Shown here in pieces: positions 33,590-42,430 of a stretch of 64,000 bases of DNA. The stretch is taken from the NCBI RefSeq assembly GCF_004339725.1, contig NZ_SMGK01000001.1, positions 1,178,001 to 1,242,000 on the forward strand, given 5' to 3'. The DNA comes from Acidipila rosea (GTDB lineage Bacteria; Acidobacteriota; Terriglobia; Terriglobales; Acidobacteriaceae). Numbering within the stretch: position 1 is the stretch's first letter; the number at the start of each line of letters is the position of its first letter. Below the pieces are notes generated by a model that saw only the letters and a program-made list of their open reading frames with translations, was not told the DNA's origin and ran no database searches. Made by a program: the position numbers and the translations under genes.

Positions 33590-34107
33590 TGGATAGGATT
33601 GGTGCAGTTCGTGCCGCCTGCAGGGTCAGCCTTGATCTCGCCCGCCATGTCGATGCAGAAGCCGCGATGTCCCGTCTTGCCCACCGCCTGCGGCACAGCC
33701 GTCGCCTCGTAGCTCGTGTACATGTCCTGGTTGTTCACCGTCGTCTTCGTGCAGTTGACGATGTTGAAGGTATACCCGGCCTTCTGGCCAACCGTAAGGT
33801 CATGCTGCAGCAACTGCGCGTTCTGGGCGCTAGGCGGAGTGGCTCCCGACTCGCCGCCCAGCACCTGCAGGGAGCATGCAAATCCATTGGCCGGATAGTT
33901 CGTCTGGTACTGGATCTCCGCCTGATAAATCGCTCGCAGAGACTGGATAGCCGAGGTCTCATTCGCCTGGCTGCGCAGGTTGAGCATGTTGGGAATGGCG
34001 ATCAGCATCAGGATCAGCATGATCGAGATAACGATCAGCAGCTCCATCAGGGTAAATCCCGCCTCGTGGCGGCGGCTGCGGTACTTGCGGCAAAGCTTAC
34101 GTATCAT
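33586..34107 (-). CDS. Type II secretion/type IV pilin-like protein (GspG-type)
   Basis: A 173-residue prepilin with a basic leader (RKLCRKYRSRRHEAG), the cleavage motif G/FTLMELL with Glu at mature position 5, a hydrophobic helix (IVISIMLILMLIAIPNML) and the GspG-like continuation (SAIQSLRAIYQAEIQYQT). The C-terminal domain has four Cys that could form two disulfides. It is the first gene of the pilus-like operon and may be its major subunit. Only a weak GGAA precedes the ATG. Confidence 0.9.
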   Translation of the reverse strand: MIRKLCRKYRSRRHEAGFTLMELLIVISIMLILMLIAIPNMLNLRSQANETSAIQSLRAIYQAEIQYQTNYPANGFACSLQVLGGESGATPPSAQNAQLLQHDLTVGQKAGYTFNIVNCTKTTVNNQDMYTSYEATAVPQAVGKTGHRGFCIDMAGEIKADPAGGTNCTNPIQ

Positions 34108-34208
34108 ATGTGTTCCAGAAATCTTCCCGGGTTGGCCCTGCGGCCAAGTCCTGCTATCGACAAAATCCTAAATGAGACAGACGCATGAAGCCAGCGGCAC
34201 GCTCACTC

Positions 34209-35453
34209 CTATCGCGGGTTCAGCTGGATCGCCAACCGCGTGTCCGTGGGGAAATCCACCTCGTGGCCTTTCATGATCCACCGCTGCGTTACAGATTTTC
34301 CCAGCGCATAAAACGCGAATCCCATCGTCATATTATGGTCAGCCACCGTCACCGCCAGGATGCGTGCCACGATACCGAAGCCGTTGCTGGTCACGCCCTG
34401 CTGGGTCAACCCTCCGTCGCCGTCCGTTGATGCCATCGCCATCAGGCCCAGCGTCAGGGGAGCCAGCAGCTTGTTCTTCTGCCCGGCCTTGGCGCCGCCC
34501 TCCTGGTCAATGGTTACGGCGCTCCCCGGTGCAGCCTCGGCTGCTGCCAGTTGCCCGTGGATCTCGCGGGCCTTCGTGCCCTCCGGCAGGACGAGTTTCT
34601 TAAAGGTGAAGCGCAGTTGCCCCGTCCGGGAGAACGACCTCGCCGGTCGCGCTACCACCACGCTTCCTTCCAGCTTCGTCCCCTCCGGCAGGATCACTTC
34701 CTTCTTATCGGCGGTCAGCAGCGGCGCGGTCAAAATCGCCTCCGCAGGCTCGCCTTTCTTTGACGTGGCCGAGTTCAGGTGTTCCACCAGTCGCGCCTCG
34801 ATCAGGCCGACAGGCGGCTTGGTTCCAGGCGGCGCCTGCGGCATAGGTTGGGAGTCGGTGGGCGGCAGGTCTACCGGCTCCGTAAGCTTGGCGTCGTACT
34901 CCGTTCCTGCCCACACGTCCTGCGGGTGGTACGGCATCTGCGCATATAGGAAGCGCCTCAGTCGGTCGCCCTTGCCCGGCTTGCGGATCACGTCCAGCGC
35001 TTCCTCCCGCCGCTGCCGCAGCTGGTCCATCGCCTGTTGCCGCAGCGATCGCTTCTTCGTCCCGCCCATCTTCACTACGCCCGCATCGCGGTGTTTCACC
35101 ACCGTGTGGATCTCCGTCTCCGCCCCATTCGGCAGCGTCAGCCGGTTAAAGGTCACATCGGCTTCCTTGAGCGGCGTAAAGTCCCCGTCCAGCAGCGCCT
35201 CGGTGCGCACCGAGCGCTTTACCGGGTGCCTGCCCGTAATCATCCCGCTAACCTTCGTATTCACCGGGAGAACTTCGTGGTCCACCAGGTAGACAGGCGC
35301 GATCAGGTGCCCCGTCACCGGCGTGCCGGGCTTCAGTTTGTAACTGTGATCCAGTTCCACGCGCAGCGGCACGTCTGCTGGAATCTGGCTCGTCTGCGCC
35401 AACGCGCTGGCGGCGAGGGAAAAGGTTGCCAGGAGAAAAATTCTCCAGCTCAT
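34209..35453 (-). CDS. Secreted protein of unknown function, 414 aa
   Basis: A 414-residue protein with a signal peptide (WRIFLLATFSLAASALAQ). Two similar beta-rich modules are visible: residues about 25-130 (PLRVELDHSYKLKPGTPV.. INTKV-like) and about 215-320 (LVEHLNSATSKKGEPAEAILTAPL, LPEGTKLEGSVVVARPAR), each resembling the 'conjugal TrbI-like' barrel pattern. Between them lies a basic helix (RRSLRQQAMDQLRQRREEA in part). The ATG at 35453 has GAGGTGAGG just upstream; eight more codons are open. It lies 101 bases before the pseudopilin gene on the same strand. The function is not recognised. Confidence 0.75.
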   Translation of the reverse strand: MSWRIFLLATFSLAASALAQTSQIPADVPLRVELDHSYKLKPGTPVTGHLIAPVYLVDHEVLPVNTKVSGMITGRHPVKRSVRTEALLDGDFTPLKEADVTFNRLTLPNGAETEIHTVVKHRDAGVVKMGGTKKRSLRQQAMDQLRQRREEALDVIRKPGKGDRLRRFLYAQMPYHPQDVWAGTEYDAKLTEPVDLPPTDSQPMPQAPPGTKPPVGLIEARLVEHLNSATSKKGEPAEAILTAPLLTADKKEVILPEGTKLEGSVVVARPARSFSRTGQLRFTFKKLVLPEGTKAREIHGQLAAAEAAPGSAVTIDQEGGAKAGQKNKLLAPLTLGLMAMASTDGDGGLTQQGVTSNGFGIVARILAVTVADHNMTMGFAFYALGKSVTQRWIMKGHEVDFPTDTRLAIQLNPR

Positions 35454-35675
35454 CGCCTCACCTCGGAAATCTGCCACTGCGCATCTTCCCTGAGACGGGT
35501 AAAGGAAGAAAGGGTAAGCTCCAATGGGTCTCTCTTCTTGGAAATTGAAAATCTGGGATCGAACCTGAGATCAAATACTGGCCGCGGAAAGCTTACCTGG
35601 AGCATATGGCGGGGCGATCTGCCTGGACCACCCGCTCGTAGATGCCTCGTAACTAAAGCATAAAGGAAAATCGGA

Positions 35676-36074
35676 TCAGCGGGCAGTCTTGTTTACCCGC
35701 TGCATCTCTTCCTTGGTCAGCAGAAAACGCCGGATGTAGCGCAGCGGCTCCTCGTGGGTTGCCATCTCCCGCAGATGGTAGCGCCACACGTCCGCCTTCA
35801 GGCTGCGCCGGGTAAAGGCCTTGCGTGTAACTGTAATCACGTTGCCGTTGCCGTCGTTACGGGTGTAGCTGGTTGCCGGCACGAGGAAGGTCAACTGCTC
35901 CCCCTCCTTCCAGAATTTCCGCGCGAAAACATGAGAGAAGATCAGAGCGTAATATCTATGGCCGAGGTCCAGAACCGCCACTGCAGTTTCGAAATCCTTC
36001 CACTCCGGCTCGATATGCGTCTGATACCACTTTCTAAATTCAAATCCGTTGGACCTGGCCCTAAGAATCAACAT
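35676..36074 (-). CDS. Hypothetical protein, 132 aa
   Basis: A 132-residue protein of unknown family: an N-terminal mixed region (EFRKWYQTHIEPEWKDFE), a hydrophobic strand-rich middle (VLDLGHRYYALIFSHVFARKFW), then NGNVITVTRKAFTRRS and a charged C-terminus (FLLTKEEMQRVNKTAR). The ATG at 36074 has AGAGAAG about 8 bases ahead; ten further codons upstream are open. It stands alone, with about 180 bases free on each side. Confidence 0.55.
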   Translation of the reverse strand: MLILRARSNGFEFRKWYQTHIEPEWKDFETAVAVLDLGHRYYALIFSHVFARKFWKEGEQLTFLVPATSYTRNDGNGNVITVTRKAFTRRSLKADVWRYHLREMATHEEPLRYIRRFLLTKEEMQRVNKTAR

Positions 36075-36257
36075 GGTAAGAACTTCTCTTCGAGTCATTA
36101 TCACGCTCGCCTAACTGCAGATTTAGCAGCTTTACAGGAACAGCCAATAATAACCGCCCTTTGAGCCTAATGGCGGCGGTAGTAACAGGAATAGCAGGGA
36201 ATTCTCCGCCGCAGGGTCCAAAATGGCATCCTCGAACGTCTATCATCGAAGAAGCGA

Positions 36258-37481
36258 ATGTCGAGCAAAGCCCCGTATCTCCGCCGGTTCCTGTTGTTTG
36301 CCCTGTTTCTGCTCCCCTTGCAGTCGATGTCTCTCCGCGCGGATACGGTCGATACCGACCCCCTCAACCGAACCCCTGAAGTCCGGGAAGCCTTTGCCCG
36401 GTTTTACCTGCTGGACTATGACGGCGCTGTTGCCAGGTTTGAAAATATCCGCGCTGCCCATCCCGGTGACCCTCTCGCCACTGCCTACGTGCTGCACGCC
36501 AGGCTCTTTCGCGAACTCTACCGGCTTGACCTTCTCGATACGACCTTTTACGCCAACGACGGCTTCCTAACCGGCAAGCACACCGTAGTGGAAGACCCTA
36601 AGGTTCGCGATGAGATCAAGGCGCTCTCTGACCAGTCCGTCAATGAGGCCAACGCGTTGCTCAAGAACAACTCCAACAATATTGATGCGCTCTTTGCTCG
36701 CGGATGGGCGCGCAGCCTCGATGCTGTCTACCTCGCCATGGTCGAGCGCAACTTCGGCCCTGCTCTTCGCATGGCTCTTGGCGCCCGCAGCGACCACGAC
36801 AAGGTGCTCCAGCTGGATCCCCGCTACGACGACGCCAAGATGGTTGTCGGAATCTATCAGTATGTGATCGGGGCTCTGCCCTTCGGCTTCAAGCTGCTGG
36901 TCGGCTTCGCCGGCATCACCGGCTCCAAGACCAAGGGCATGGAGCTGCTGCAGGATGCCGCCAATCATGCCGTCCTTACCTCCGTCGAAGCGCGGACCGC
37001 CATGATGCTCTTCCTGCGCCGCGAGGCGAAGTATCCTCAGGCACAGCAGATGGCCCGCGATCTCTCCACCCAGTATCCCCACGATTTTCTCTTCCTGCTC
37101 GAAGACGCGAACCTTGAGAAGGATGCCGGCCAGGGACTCAAAGCGATCGGCTCTTATCAGGCGATCCTTCTCGATGCGAAGAAGCCCGGCTTCTTCTACA
37201 ATCCGCACCTCGAGCTGGCTTACTTCGGCCTCGGGGACACCCTGCGCGGACAGAACATGTACGGCGATGCCGCCAAGGCCTTTCTCGCCGGCTCCCAGCA
37301 ACCGACCACCAGCCCGGAACTCAAGCGTCGCTGCCTGCTCGCCGCAGGCCAGACCTATGACCTGATGCATGACCACACCGAAGCCCGCGTCGAGTATCAG
37401 GCCGTGCTCGCCAACGGAGCCAATACCGTCCAGGGCGACCAGGCGAAAAAGTTCCTGAAGACGCCCTATTCGAACCACTAG
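36258..37481 (+). CDS. Secreted TPR-repeat protein
   Basis: A 407-residue protein with a signal peptide (YLRRFLLFALFLLPLQSM, cleavage near ADT). The mature part is helical with TPR-like repeats: EAFARFYLLDYDGAVARFENIRAAHPGDP, SVNEANALLKNNSNNIDALFARG, ARDLSTQYPHDFLFLLEDANLEKD and GDAAKAFLAGSQQ. Such proteins usually act as periplasmic scaffolds. GAAGAAG precedes the ATG. No enzymatic motif was seen. Confidence 0.8.
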   Translation: MSSKAPYLRRFLLFALFLLPLQSMSLRADTVDTDPLNRTPEVREAFARFYLLDYDGAVARFENIRAAHPGDPLATAYVLHARLFRELYRLDLLDTTFYANDGFLTGKHTVVEDPKVRDEIKALSDQSVNEANALLKNNSNNIDALFARGWARSLDAVYLAMVERNFGPALRMALGARSDHDKVLQLDPRYDDAKMVVGIYQYVIGALPFGFKLLVGFAGITGSKTKGMELLQDAANHAVLTSVEARTAMMLFLRREAKYPQAQQMARDLSTQYPHDFLFLLEDANLEKDAGQGLKAIGSYQAILLDAKKPGFFYNPHLELAYFGLGDTLRGQNMYGDAAKAFLAGSQQPTTSPELKRRCLLAAGQTYDLMHDHTEARVEYQAVLANGANTVQGDQAKKFLKTPYSNH

Positions 37482-37503
37482 AGCCCCGGAATCGGGCCGA
37501 CAG

Positions 37504-37535
37504 CGATAATCGTTATCAGGTAATAACAATTATCC
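37504..37535. promoter_or_regulatory. Two adjacent Fur-box-like sites
   Basis: Against the 7-1-7 Fur pattern (TGATAAT n ATTATCA), bases 37504-37518 match 12 of 14 and bases 37521-37535 match 11 of 14. They lie 17 bases apart, upstream of the YceI-MarR pair. Fur control is inferred from sequence only. Confidence 0.55.
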
Positions 37536-37601
37536 TCGTCGGGCCAAAACGAGCCGCTTTGGCCCCTGAAATGCGCTAAAAATGCACTTTGTGAAAAATA
37601 A

Positions 37602-37613
37602 TTGTTGCAACAA
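37602..37613. promoter_or_regulatory. MarR-type palindrome TTGTTGCAACAA upstream of yceI-marR
   Basis: A perfect 12-base palindrome with AT-rich flanks that extend the symmetry imperfectly. It lies 56 bases ahead of the YceI start, about where the promoter spacer would be. The MarR regulator encoded at the end of the same unit is the likely binder. Confidence 0.6.
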
Positions 37614-37668
37614 ATATTGTTCCCGCACATCTGAAGAACACCACCATTTTCAAGGAGCGGAAATCCGC

Positions 37669-38277
37669 ATGATTCTCAGCAAACGAAAGTCGCTTTTCTC
37701 CCTCGCAGCAGCAGGTATTCTCATCGCAGCCGCCGGTGTAGCGCAGGCGCAGTCAACTACCTGGTCCATCGATCCGGCTCACAGTGAAGCGGACTTCAGC
37801 GTGAAGCACATGGGCATCTCCAATGTTCACGGGCGTCTCGGCAACATCACCGGCGCCGTGACCTTGAACGATAAGGACATCACGCAGTCGCAGGTAAAGG
37901 CCACGATCCAGACAGCCACCGTCGACACCGGCGTCGCGCAGCGCGATACTCACCTCAAGAGCGCAGACTTTTTCGACGTCGCCAAGTATCCGCAGATGAC
38001 CTTCGAGAGCACCGGCATCACCAAAGTTGACGGGGAACTGAAGATGACCGGCAACCTCACTCTCCACGGCGTCACCAAGCCCGTAACCCTAGCGGTAGAA
38101 GGCCCAAGCAAAGAGCAGCTCGATCCATACGGCAAAACGCGCCGCGCATTTTCCGCAACGACAACCATCCATCGCCAGGATTTTGGACTGCTCTGGAACG
38201 GAAATCTGAAGTCGGGCGACACTGTCATCGGAGACGACGTCAAAGTAGAACTGGACATCGAAGTCATCAAGCAGTAG
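37669..38277 (+). CDS. YceI-family periplasmic protein
   Basis: A 202-residue secreted protein with a signal peptide (KRKSLFSLAAAGILIAAAG, cleavage after AQA) and a complete YceI barrel: WSIDPAHSEADFSVKHMGISNVHGRL, then FDVAKYPQMTFES, NLTLHGVTKPVTL and the C-terminal FGLLWN and VIGDDVKVELDIEV. It probably binds a polyisoprenoid lipid. Its start follows AAGGAG at a wide spacing of about 11. It is the second YceI in the window and closer to the classical family than the first. It is followed by marR after 11 bases. Confidence 0.92.
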   Translation: MILSKRKSLFSLAAAGILIAAAGVAQAQSTTWSIDPAHSEADFSVKHMGISNVHGRLGNITGAVTLNDKDITQSQVKATIQTATVDTGVAQRDTHLKSADFFDVAKYPQMTFESTGITKVDGELKMTGNLTLHGVTKPVTLAVEGPSKEQLDPYGKTRRAFSATTTIHRQDFGLLWNGNLKSGDTVIGDDVKVELDIEVIKQ

Positions 38278-38288
38278 CGGGGCCGCTC

Positions 38289-38765
38289 ATGGCAAACAAG
38301 CTGCAACATGAAATCAAGCAGGGCCGCCCTTTTTCAAGTCTTGAACAAGAGGCGGCTCTGAATATTCAACGAACAGCGGACGACCTGCAGCGAACGTTTG
38401 CCAAGCTCATCAAGCCCTTTGGCATTACTCCCACGCAGTACAACGTGCTGCGTATCCTGCGCGGCGCGGCACAGACGGGCTTGCGCTGCGCAGAGATCAG
38501 TGAGAGGCAGATCAGCCGCGAACCTGACATCACGCGGCTGATCGATCGCCTGCAGCGCCTGAAGCTGGTGCGCCGCAAACGCGATCCGCAGGATCGCCGC
38601 GTGGTGCACAACTACATTACTGAAGAAGGACTCGAGAAACTGGCCGCACTGGACCCGCTGATTGGTCCTGCCATCAAGGATCAGCTGGGACACATGGGCG
38701 ACGAACGCCTCTCGTTGTTGATCGACCTGCTCGAAGAGGCGCGCGCCAATCCCAGCGACTCTTAG
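38289..38765 (+). CDS. MarR-family transcriptional regulator
   Basis: A 158-residue winged-helix regulator: N-terminal dimer helix, then KPFGITPTQYNVLRILRG, the recognition region REPDITRLIDRLQRLKLVRR, the wing (KRDPQDRRVVHNYITEEG) and a long C-terminal helix. MarR proteins usually release DNA on binding a phenolic or lipophilic ligand, or on oxidation. It is in one unit with yceI, whose upstream palindrome it may bind. Its stop overlaps the convergent porin stop by four bases. Confidence 0.93.
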   Translation: MANKLQHEIKQGRPFSSLEQEAALNIQRTADDLQRTFAKLIKPFGITPTQYNVLRILRGAAQTGLRCAEISERQISREPDITRLIDRLQRLKLVRRKRDPQDRRVVHNYITEEGLEKLAALDPLIGPAIKDQLGHMGDERLSLLIDLLEEARANPSDS

Positions 38766-40318
38766 AAATCTACATGCATGCGCACGGACTCGACCCACAC
38801 CGGGCCGCGATCGCGGTTGTAGCCGGGGTGATCGAGATGCGTCATTCCCAGCGCATAGTAAACGCCCTTCCACGTATGCAGGTTGTAGTAGCTCTCGAGA
38901 ATATTCTCGCGGCTATAGTTGAGCCTGCCGTCGCCGAGAATAAATCCGAGTCCACCATCCTTCAGATAATTCTGGTGATCTTTCTTGATGGCGTTCGAAT
39001 CATAGGCAATGCCTATCTTGTCGAAGGGGCGCCCCCATTGATTGCCGGCGTAGTCGCCGCCGAACTCGACGGTCTGATCGACCTCGGTATAGGCGAAGGA
39101 TTCATGCTGTCCCTCGTTCCACCCGACGCGTGAAAAGAGGCGAAGCTCCGGCGTGATTTCCTGCTCGCTGTTCCAGCCGAATCCATACTTCACGGCGCCC
39201 AGGCGCTCATGCGCAGTAATGTCCGGTACTGGATCAATGCCGGCGACAAACGCGCGCACCGCCTCGCGATAGTTGCCCATGTGGGCGTTGTTGCGATAGG
39301 CGAGAATGCGGATTGCTCCTTCGCGTCCATGGAGGAGCGAATGCCGCCACTCATATTCCCAGTTCTGACCGCGCGCCCTGGAGAAGGCCCAATCCAGGCT
39401 GATGCCGTTGGCAACCGTGGGCATCGCGAAGAAGCCATAACGAAAGCTCCAGTTGCGATCATCGTACTCTGCCACTCCGCCGACAGTGTAGCCGCGCGTA
39501 TCCGCCGCATAGTCCCACGCTCCGTCATTGTCCACGGTCCAATCCATGAACTGCAGATGGCTGTCACTGCCGACCTCATTGATGTCGAAGACGTCGGGCA
39601 GGGAGAACTTGCCGATGCGAAATTCAAAGCGGCGCACGGGCAGGTCAGCAGCCAGTGAAAATGGGCCGCGTGGGGCGTGTACCGTTTCGTCCGTGAGCCC
39701 GATCACCTGACGAATTTCACCGCGGGCAAGATACGGCGTTGAACCGAGATTGGGATTGCGCACCACATCGAGATTGGTAAATCCGGCGAGACCCAGCGCT
39801 TCGCTCAGGCCGCGTCCTCCTGCGCTCTCAAAATCCACGATTAAGTCCGTGTGATAGCGAACGCTGTGCGTGGGGGAGTAAGCGAGGAAGAGCGTGCCCA
39901 GCAGGGAAGTCTTGTACTCGCCGCCGCCGTGAAAGCTGTTCGTTCCCTGATAGGGCGAATGAAAGCCCGGGTGAGATTGAAAGATGATATTGCTCTGTCC
40001 CTGGATGAGCCAGGGCGCACTGTCGCTATGCGGAAAGAGGGTCAGATCCGCAGCGTGAGGCTCTTCGATCGCCTCTGGAGAAGCGCCGGAACTGTCGGAG
40101 CCTTTGTTCTGCGGGGCAAAGAGAAGCGCGGAAAAATCAATGGGGTGAAGCAGCGGCTCAGCAGGCGCAGTCTGCCCGGAGCCCGCCGGAACAACGCCAA
40201 GGACCAGGAACACGAGCGCGCACAGATCTCTCCGGGATTTGGGAAATTTGAACAAAATCTGATCACTCTCTTGATTGAAATATGAGGTCCATAGACCGGA
40301 GGGGTCGTACTGGAACAT
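38762..40318 (-). CDS. Carbohydrate-selective porin, OprB family
   Basis: A 518-residue outer-membrane protein. The mature part shows OprB motifs: SNIIFQSHPGFHSPYQGTNS, FRIGKFSLPDVFD, the DWTVDNDGAWDYAADTRGYT stretch and YAGNQWGRPFDKIGIAY. The chain ends in Phe (RMHVDF), as beta-barrel proteins do for BAM recognition. The ATG at 40318 has a strong AGGAAGG 5 bases ahead, which places about 30 extra residues before the hydrophobic signal core (LCALVFLVLGVVPAGSG), an unusually long n-region. A TTG at 40255 would give a normal signal peptide. It should admit sugars. Confidence 0.87.
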   Translation of the reverse strand: MFQYDPSGLWTSYFNQESDQILFKFPKSRRDLCALVFLVLGVVPAGSGQTAPAEPLLHPIDFSALLFAPQNKGSDSSGASPEAIEEPHAADLTLFPHSDSAPWLIQGQSNIIFQSHPGFHSPYQGTNSFHGGGEYKTSLLGTLFLAYSPTHSVRYHTDLIVDFESAGGRGLSEALGLAGFTNLDVVRNPNLGSTPYLARGEIRQVIGLTDETVHAPRGPFSLAADLPVRRFEFRIGKFSLPDVFDINEVGSDSHLQFMDWTVDNDGAWDYAADTRGYTVGGVAEYDDRNWSFRYGFFAMPTVANGISLDWAFSRARGQNWEYEWRHSLLHGREGAIRILAYRNNAHMGNYREAVRAFVAGIDPVPDITAHERLGAVKYGFGWNSEQEITPELRLFSRVGWNEGQHESFAYTEVDQTVEFGGDYAGNQWGRPFDKIGIAYDSNAIKKDHQNYLKDGGLGFILGDGRLNYSRENILESYYNLHTWKGVYYALGMTHLDHPGYNRDRGPVWVESVRMHVDF

Positions 40319-40487
40319 CTGCCTTCCTCAAAATACGACAAGAATAGTCCTAATTGCAACCCTCTGACTTTATTACACTTTTGAGGCGCGCCGGGAAGAA
40401 TGAAAGGCAGTTAAAATTCCGCGTGGCGGTGGGACCCGCATCAGAGTGGAAAACAGAGAGGTGAAGCCGCTGGGCGTCTGGCGCGTC

Positions 40488-40493
40488 TATACT
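40488..40493 (+). promoter_or_regulatory. -10 box next to the glycosyltransferase start (leaderless candidate)
   Basis: TATACT ends six bases before the ATG at 40500 and there is no ribosome-binding site, so transcription may begin at the start codon. Confidence 0.45.
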
Positions 40494-40499
40494 TTATCT

Positions 40500-41486
40500 A
40501 TGTCGAAATACTCAATCGTCGTTCCCTTTCACAATGAAGAAGATAGCGTCACCGCACTCTATGACCGCCTGAAGGCTGTAATGGAAGGCGTAGGCGACAG
40601 CTTCGAACTGGTTTTTGTGGACGACGGTTCGCGCGACCGCACCTACAAGCTGCTGGAGGAGATTGCAGCAGTAGACAGCCGCGTGCTGGTGGTGAAGCTG
40701 CGCCGTAACTTCGGGCAGACGTCGGCGCTGGCCGCCGGCTTCGATCACGCGCAGGGGGATTTCATCCTGGCGATGGATGGCGACCTGCAGCATGATCCCG
40801 ACGAGATTCCGCTGTTCCTTGAAAAGCTCGAAGAGGGCTACGACGTTGTGAGCGGCTGGCGCAAGGAGCGCATCGATAACTTCGTGATGCGACGCATCCC
40901 TTCGCGTTGCGCGAACTGGCTGATGGCGAAACTTTCAGGCGTCGACATCCATGATTTTGGCACGACCTATAAGGCCTATCGCCGCGAGGTGATTCACAAC
41001 ATCCCGCTCTACGGCGAGATGCATCGCTTTATCCCGGCGCTGGCTTCGTGGTACGGGGCAAGCATCTGCGAGATTCCGATCAAGAATGTACACAGGGAAA
41101 AAGGCAAGTCGCACTATGGCATCAGCCGTACGTTCCGCGTCTTCTTTGACCTGATGACGATTCGCTTTCTGCTCAAGTACATGACCCGCCCGATGCACTT
41201 CTTCGGTGGCATGGGCGCGCTGAGCATGCTGCTGGGCGGAGCTGTTTCCTTGCTGCTGGCTGCGTTGAAGATCTTTACCCATCAGCATGTGATGGATGAG
41301 CATGGGCCCCTGTTTGTGATTGCCGGAGTGCTGATCCTGGCGGGCATCCAGATGCTGGCGATCGGGCTGCTGGGAGAGCTGCAGGTGCGGCACTATCACA
41401 CCGCGACCCACCGGGCTCCTTACGCAGTGGATCGTCTGGTGCGGATGCGCGCACCGGGCGAGGCGAGCATCCTGCACGAAGACTGA
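40500..41486 (+). CDS. Polyprenyl-phosphate glycosyltransferase, GT2 (DPMS/ArnC-like)
   Basis: A 328-residue enzyme. The GT-A domain shows SIVVPFHNEEDSV, FVDDGSRD, the metal-binding DGDLQHDPDE and the acceptor loop DFGTTYKAYRREV. Two C-terminal TMs (about 236-260 and 270-295) anchor it. It should transfer a sugar from a nucleotide donor to undecaprenyl phosphate, making a donor for GT39/GT-C enzymes such as that at 7.8 kb. The ATG at 40500 is taken because the family starts there; a GTG 54 bases upstream has little support. Confidence 0.9.
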   Translation: MSKYSIVVPFHNEEDSVTALYDRLKAVMEGVGDSFELVFVDDGSRDRTYKLLEEIAAVDSRVLVVKLRRNFGQTSALAAGFDHAQGDFILAMDGDLQHDPDEIPLFLEKLEEGYDVVSGWRKERIDNFVMRRIPSRCANWLMAKLSGVDIHDFGTTYKAYRREVIHNIPLYGEMHRFIPALASWYGASICEIPIKNVHREKGKSHYGISRTFRVFFDLMTIRFLLKYMTRPMHFFGGMGALSMLLGGAVSLLLAALKIFTHQHVMDEHGPLFVIAGVLILAGIQMLAIGLLGELQVRHYHTATHRAPYAVDRLVRMRAPGEASILHED

Positions 41487-41518
41487 TCAGAGGATTGATC
41501 CACGTACACTCCGACTAG

Positions 41519-42430
41519 CTATTTGGCGCGCGGATGGGTGCGATCGTAGACCGCTTCAATATGGCTGCTGGTGAGCTGCGTGTAACGCTGGGTAGTCGAA
41601 AGCCGCTCGTGGCCGAGCATCTCCTGAATGGCGCGAAGGTCAGCGCCCTCCTCAAGCATGTGGGTGCCGAAGGCGTGCCGCAGGGTGTGCGGATGCACAT
41701 CGCTGGACAGCCCGCTGGCGATGGCGATCTGTTTGACGATGCGCCCGACGCTACGGGTGGTGAGGCGGCCATCGCCGCGCAGTTTCATGCTCAGCAGCAG
41801 GGCGGGACTCTCCTTTTTTGCGGCGGCAAGCCTGGCGGCGCGGACGGGCAGGTAGCTGCGAATGGCCGCGGCCGCGGCGTCACCTAAAGGCACCAGCCGT
41901 TCCTTCCGGCCCTTTCCACGAATGAGGATGGCTTCGTTCGCCCACTGAATATCTGCGAGATCAAGACCGACGAGTTCCGCGTTGCGGATGCCGCAGCCGT
42001 AAAGCAGTTCAAAAATGACGCAATCGCGTTCGGGCCATGCGGCTGTTTCCGCTTCCGCGGCGCGGTCGACGCTGCGATTCATCTCCTCCAGGGTGGGTAC
42101 GCGAGGGAGATGCTTAGGAAGTTTGGGCGTTGCGACCAGTGCGGCTGGAGACTGCTCGACATGGCCGTGACGCGCCAGCCAGCGGAACCAGGAGCGGATG
42201 GCTGCGAGCGAGCGCGCTACCGATGCTTTGGACAAGCCGCGCGCGTAAAGCGTGGCCAGATAGGCGCGGACATGCTGATGCTCTACGTCGCGGATGCTGG
42301 TCTGTTTCAGCGAAGATGCGAAAGCGGTGAGCTCGCGCTCGTAGGCGCGCAGGGTGTGCGGTGAGGCGTTGCGCTCGTGCGCGAGCGAGGTGAGATACTC
42401 GGCAGCGAGTTCGCCGGGAGCCTGCGTCAT
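41519..42430 (-). CDS. xerC: Tyrosine recombinase XerC
   Basis: A 303-residue site-specific recombinase. The N-terminal SAM-like domain (1-95) binds DNA. The catalytic domain shows [13 protein letters not shown] (first Arg), [12 protein letters not shown] (Lys), [11 protein letters not shown] (His-x-x-Arg), [14 protein letters not shown] (His and nucleophile Tyr). With XerD it resolves chromosome dimers at dif. It overlaps the upstream xerD-like gene by four bases. Assignment to C or D rests on overall similarity and order and could be swapped. Confidence 0.87.
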   Translation of the reverse strand: MTQAPGELAAEYLTSLAHERNASPHTLRAYERELTAFASSLKQTSIRDVEHQHVRAYLATLYARGLSKASVARSLAAIRSWFRWLARHGHVEQSPAALVATPKLPKHLPRVPTLEEMNRSVDRAAEAETAAWPERDCVIFELLYGCGIRNAELVGLDLADIQWANEAILIRGKGRKERLVPLGDAAAAAIRSYLPVRAARLAAAKKESPALLLSMKLRGDGRLTTRSVGRIVKQIAIASGLSSDVHPHTLRHAFGTHMLEEGADLRAIQEMLGHERLSTTQRYTQLTSSHIEAVYDRTHPRAK

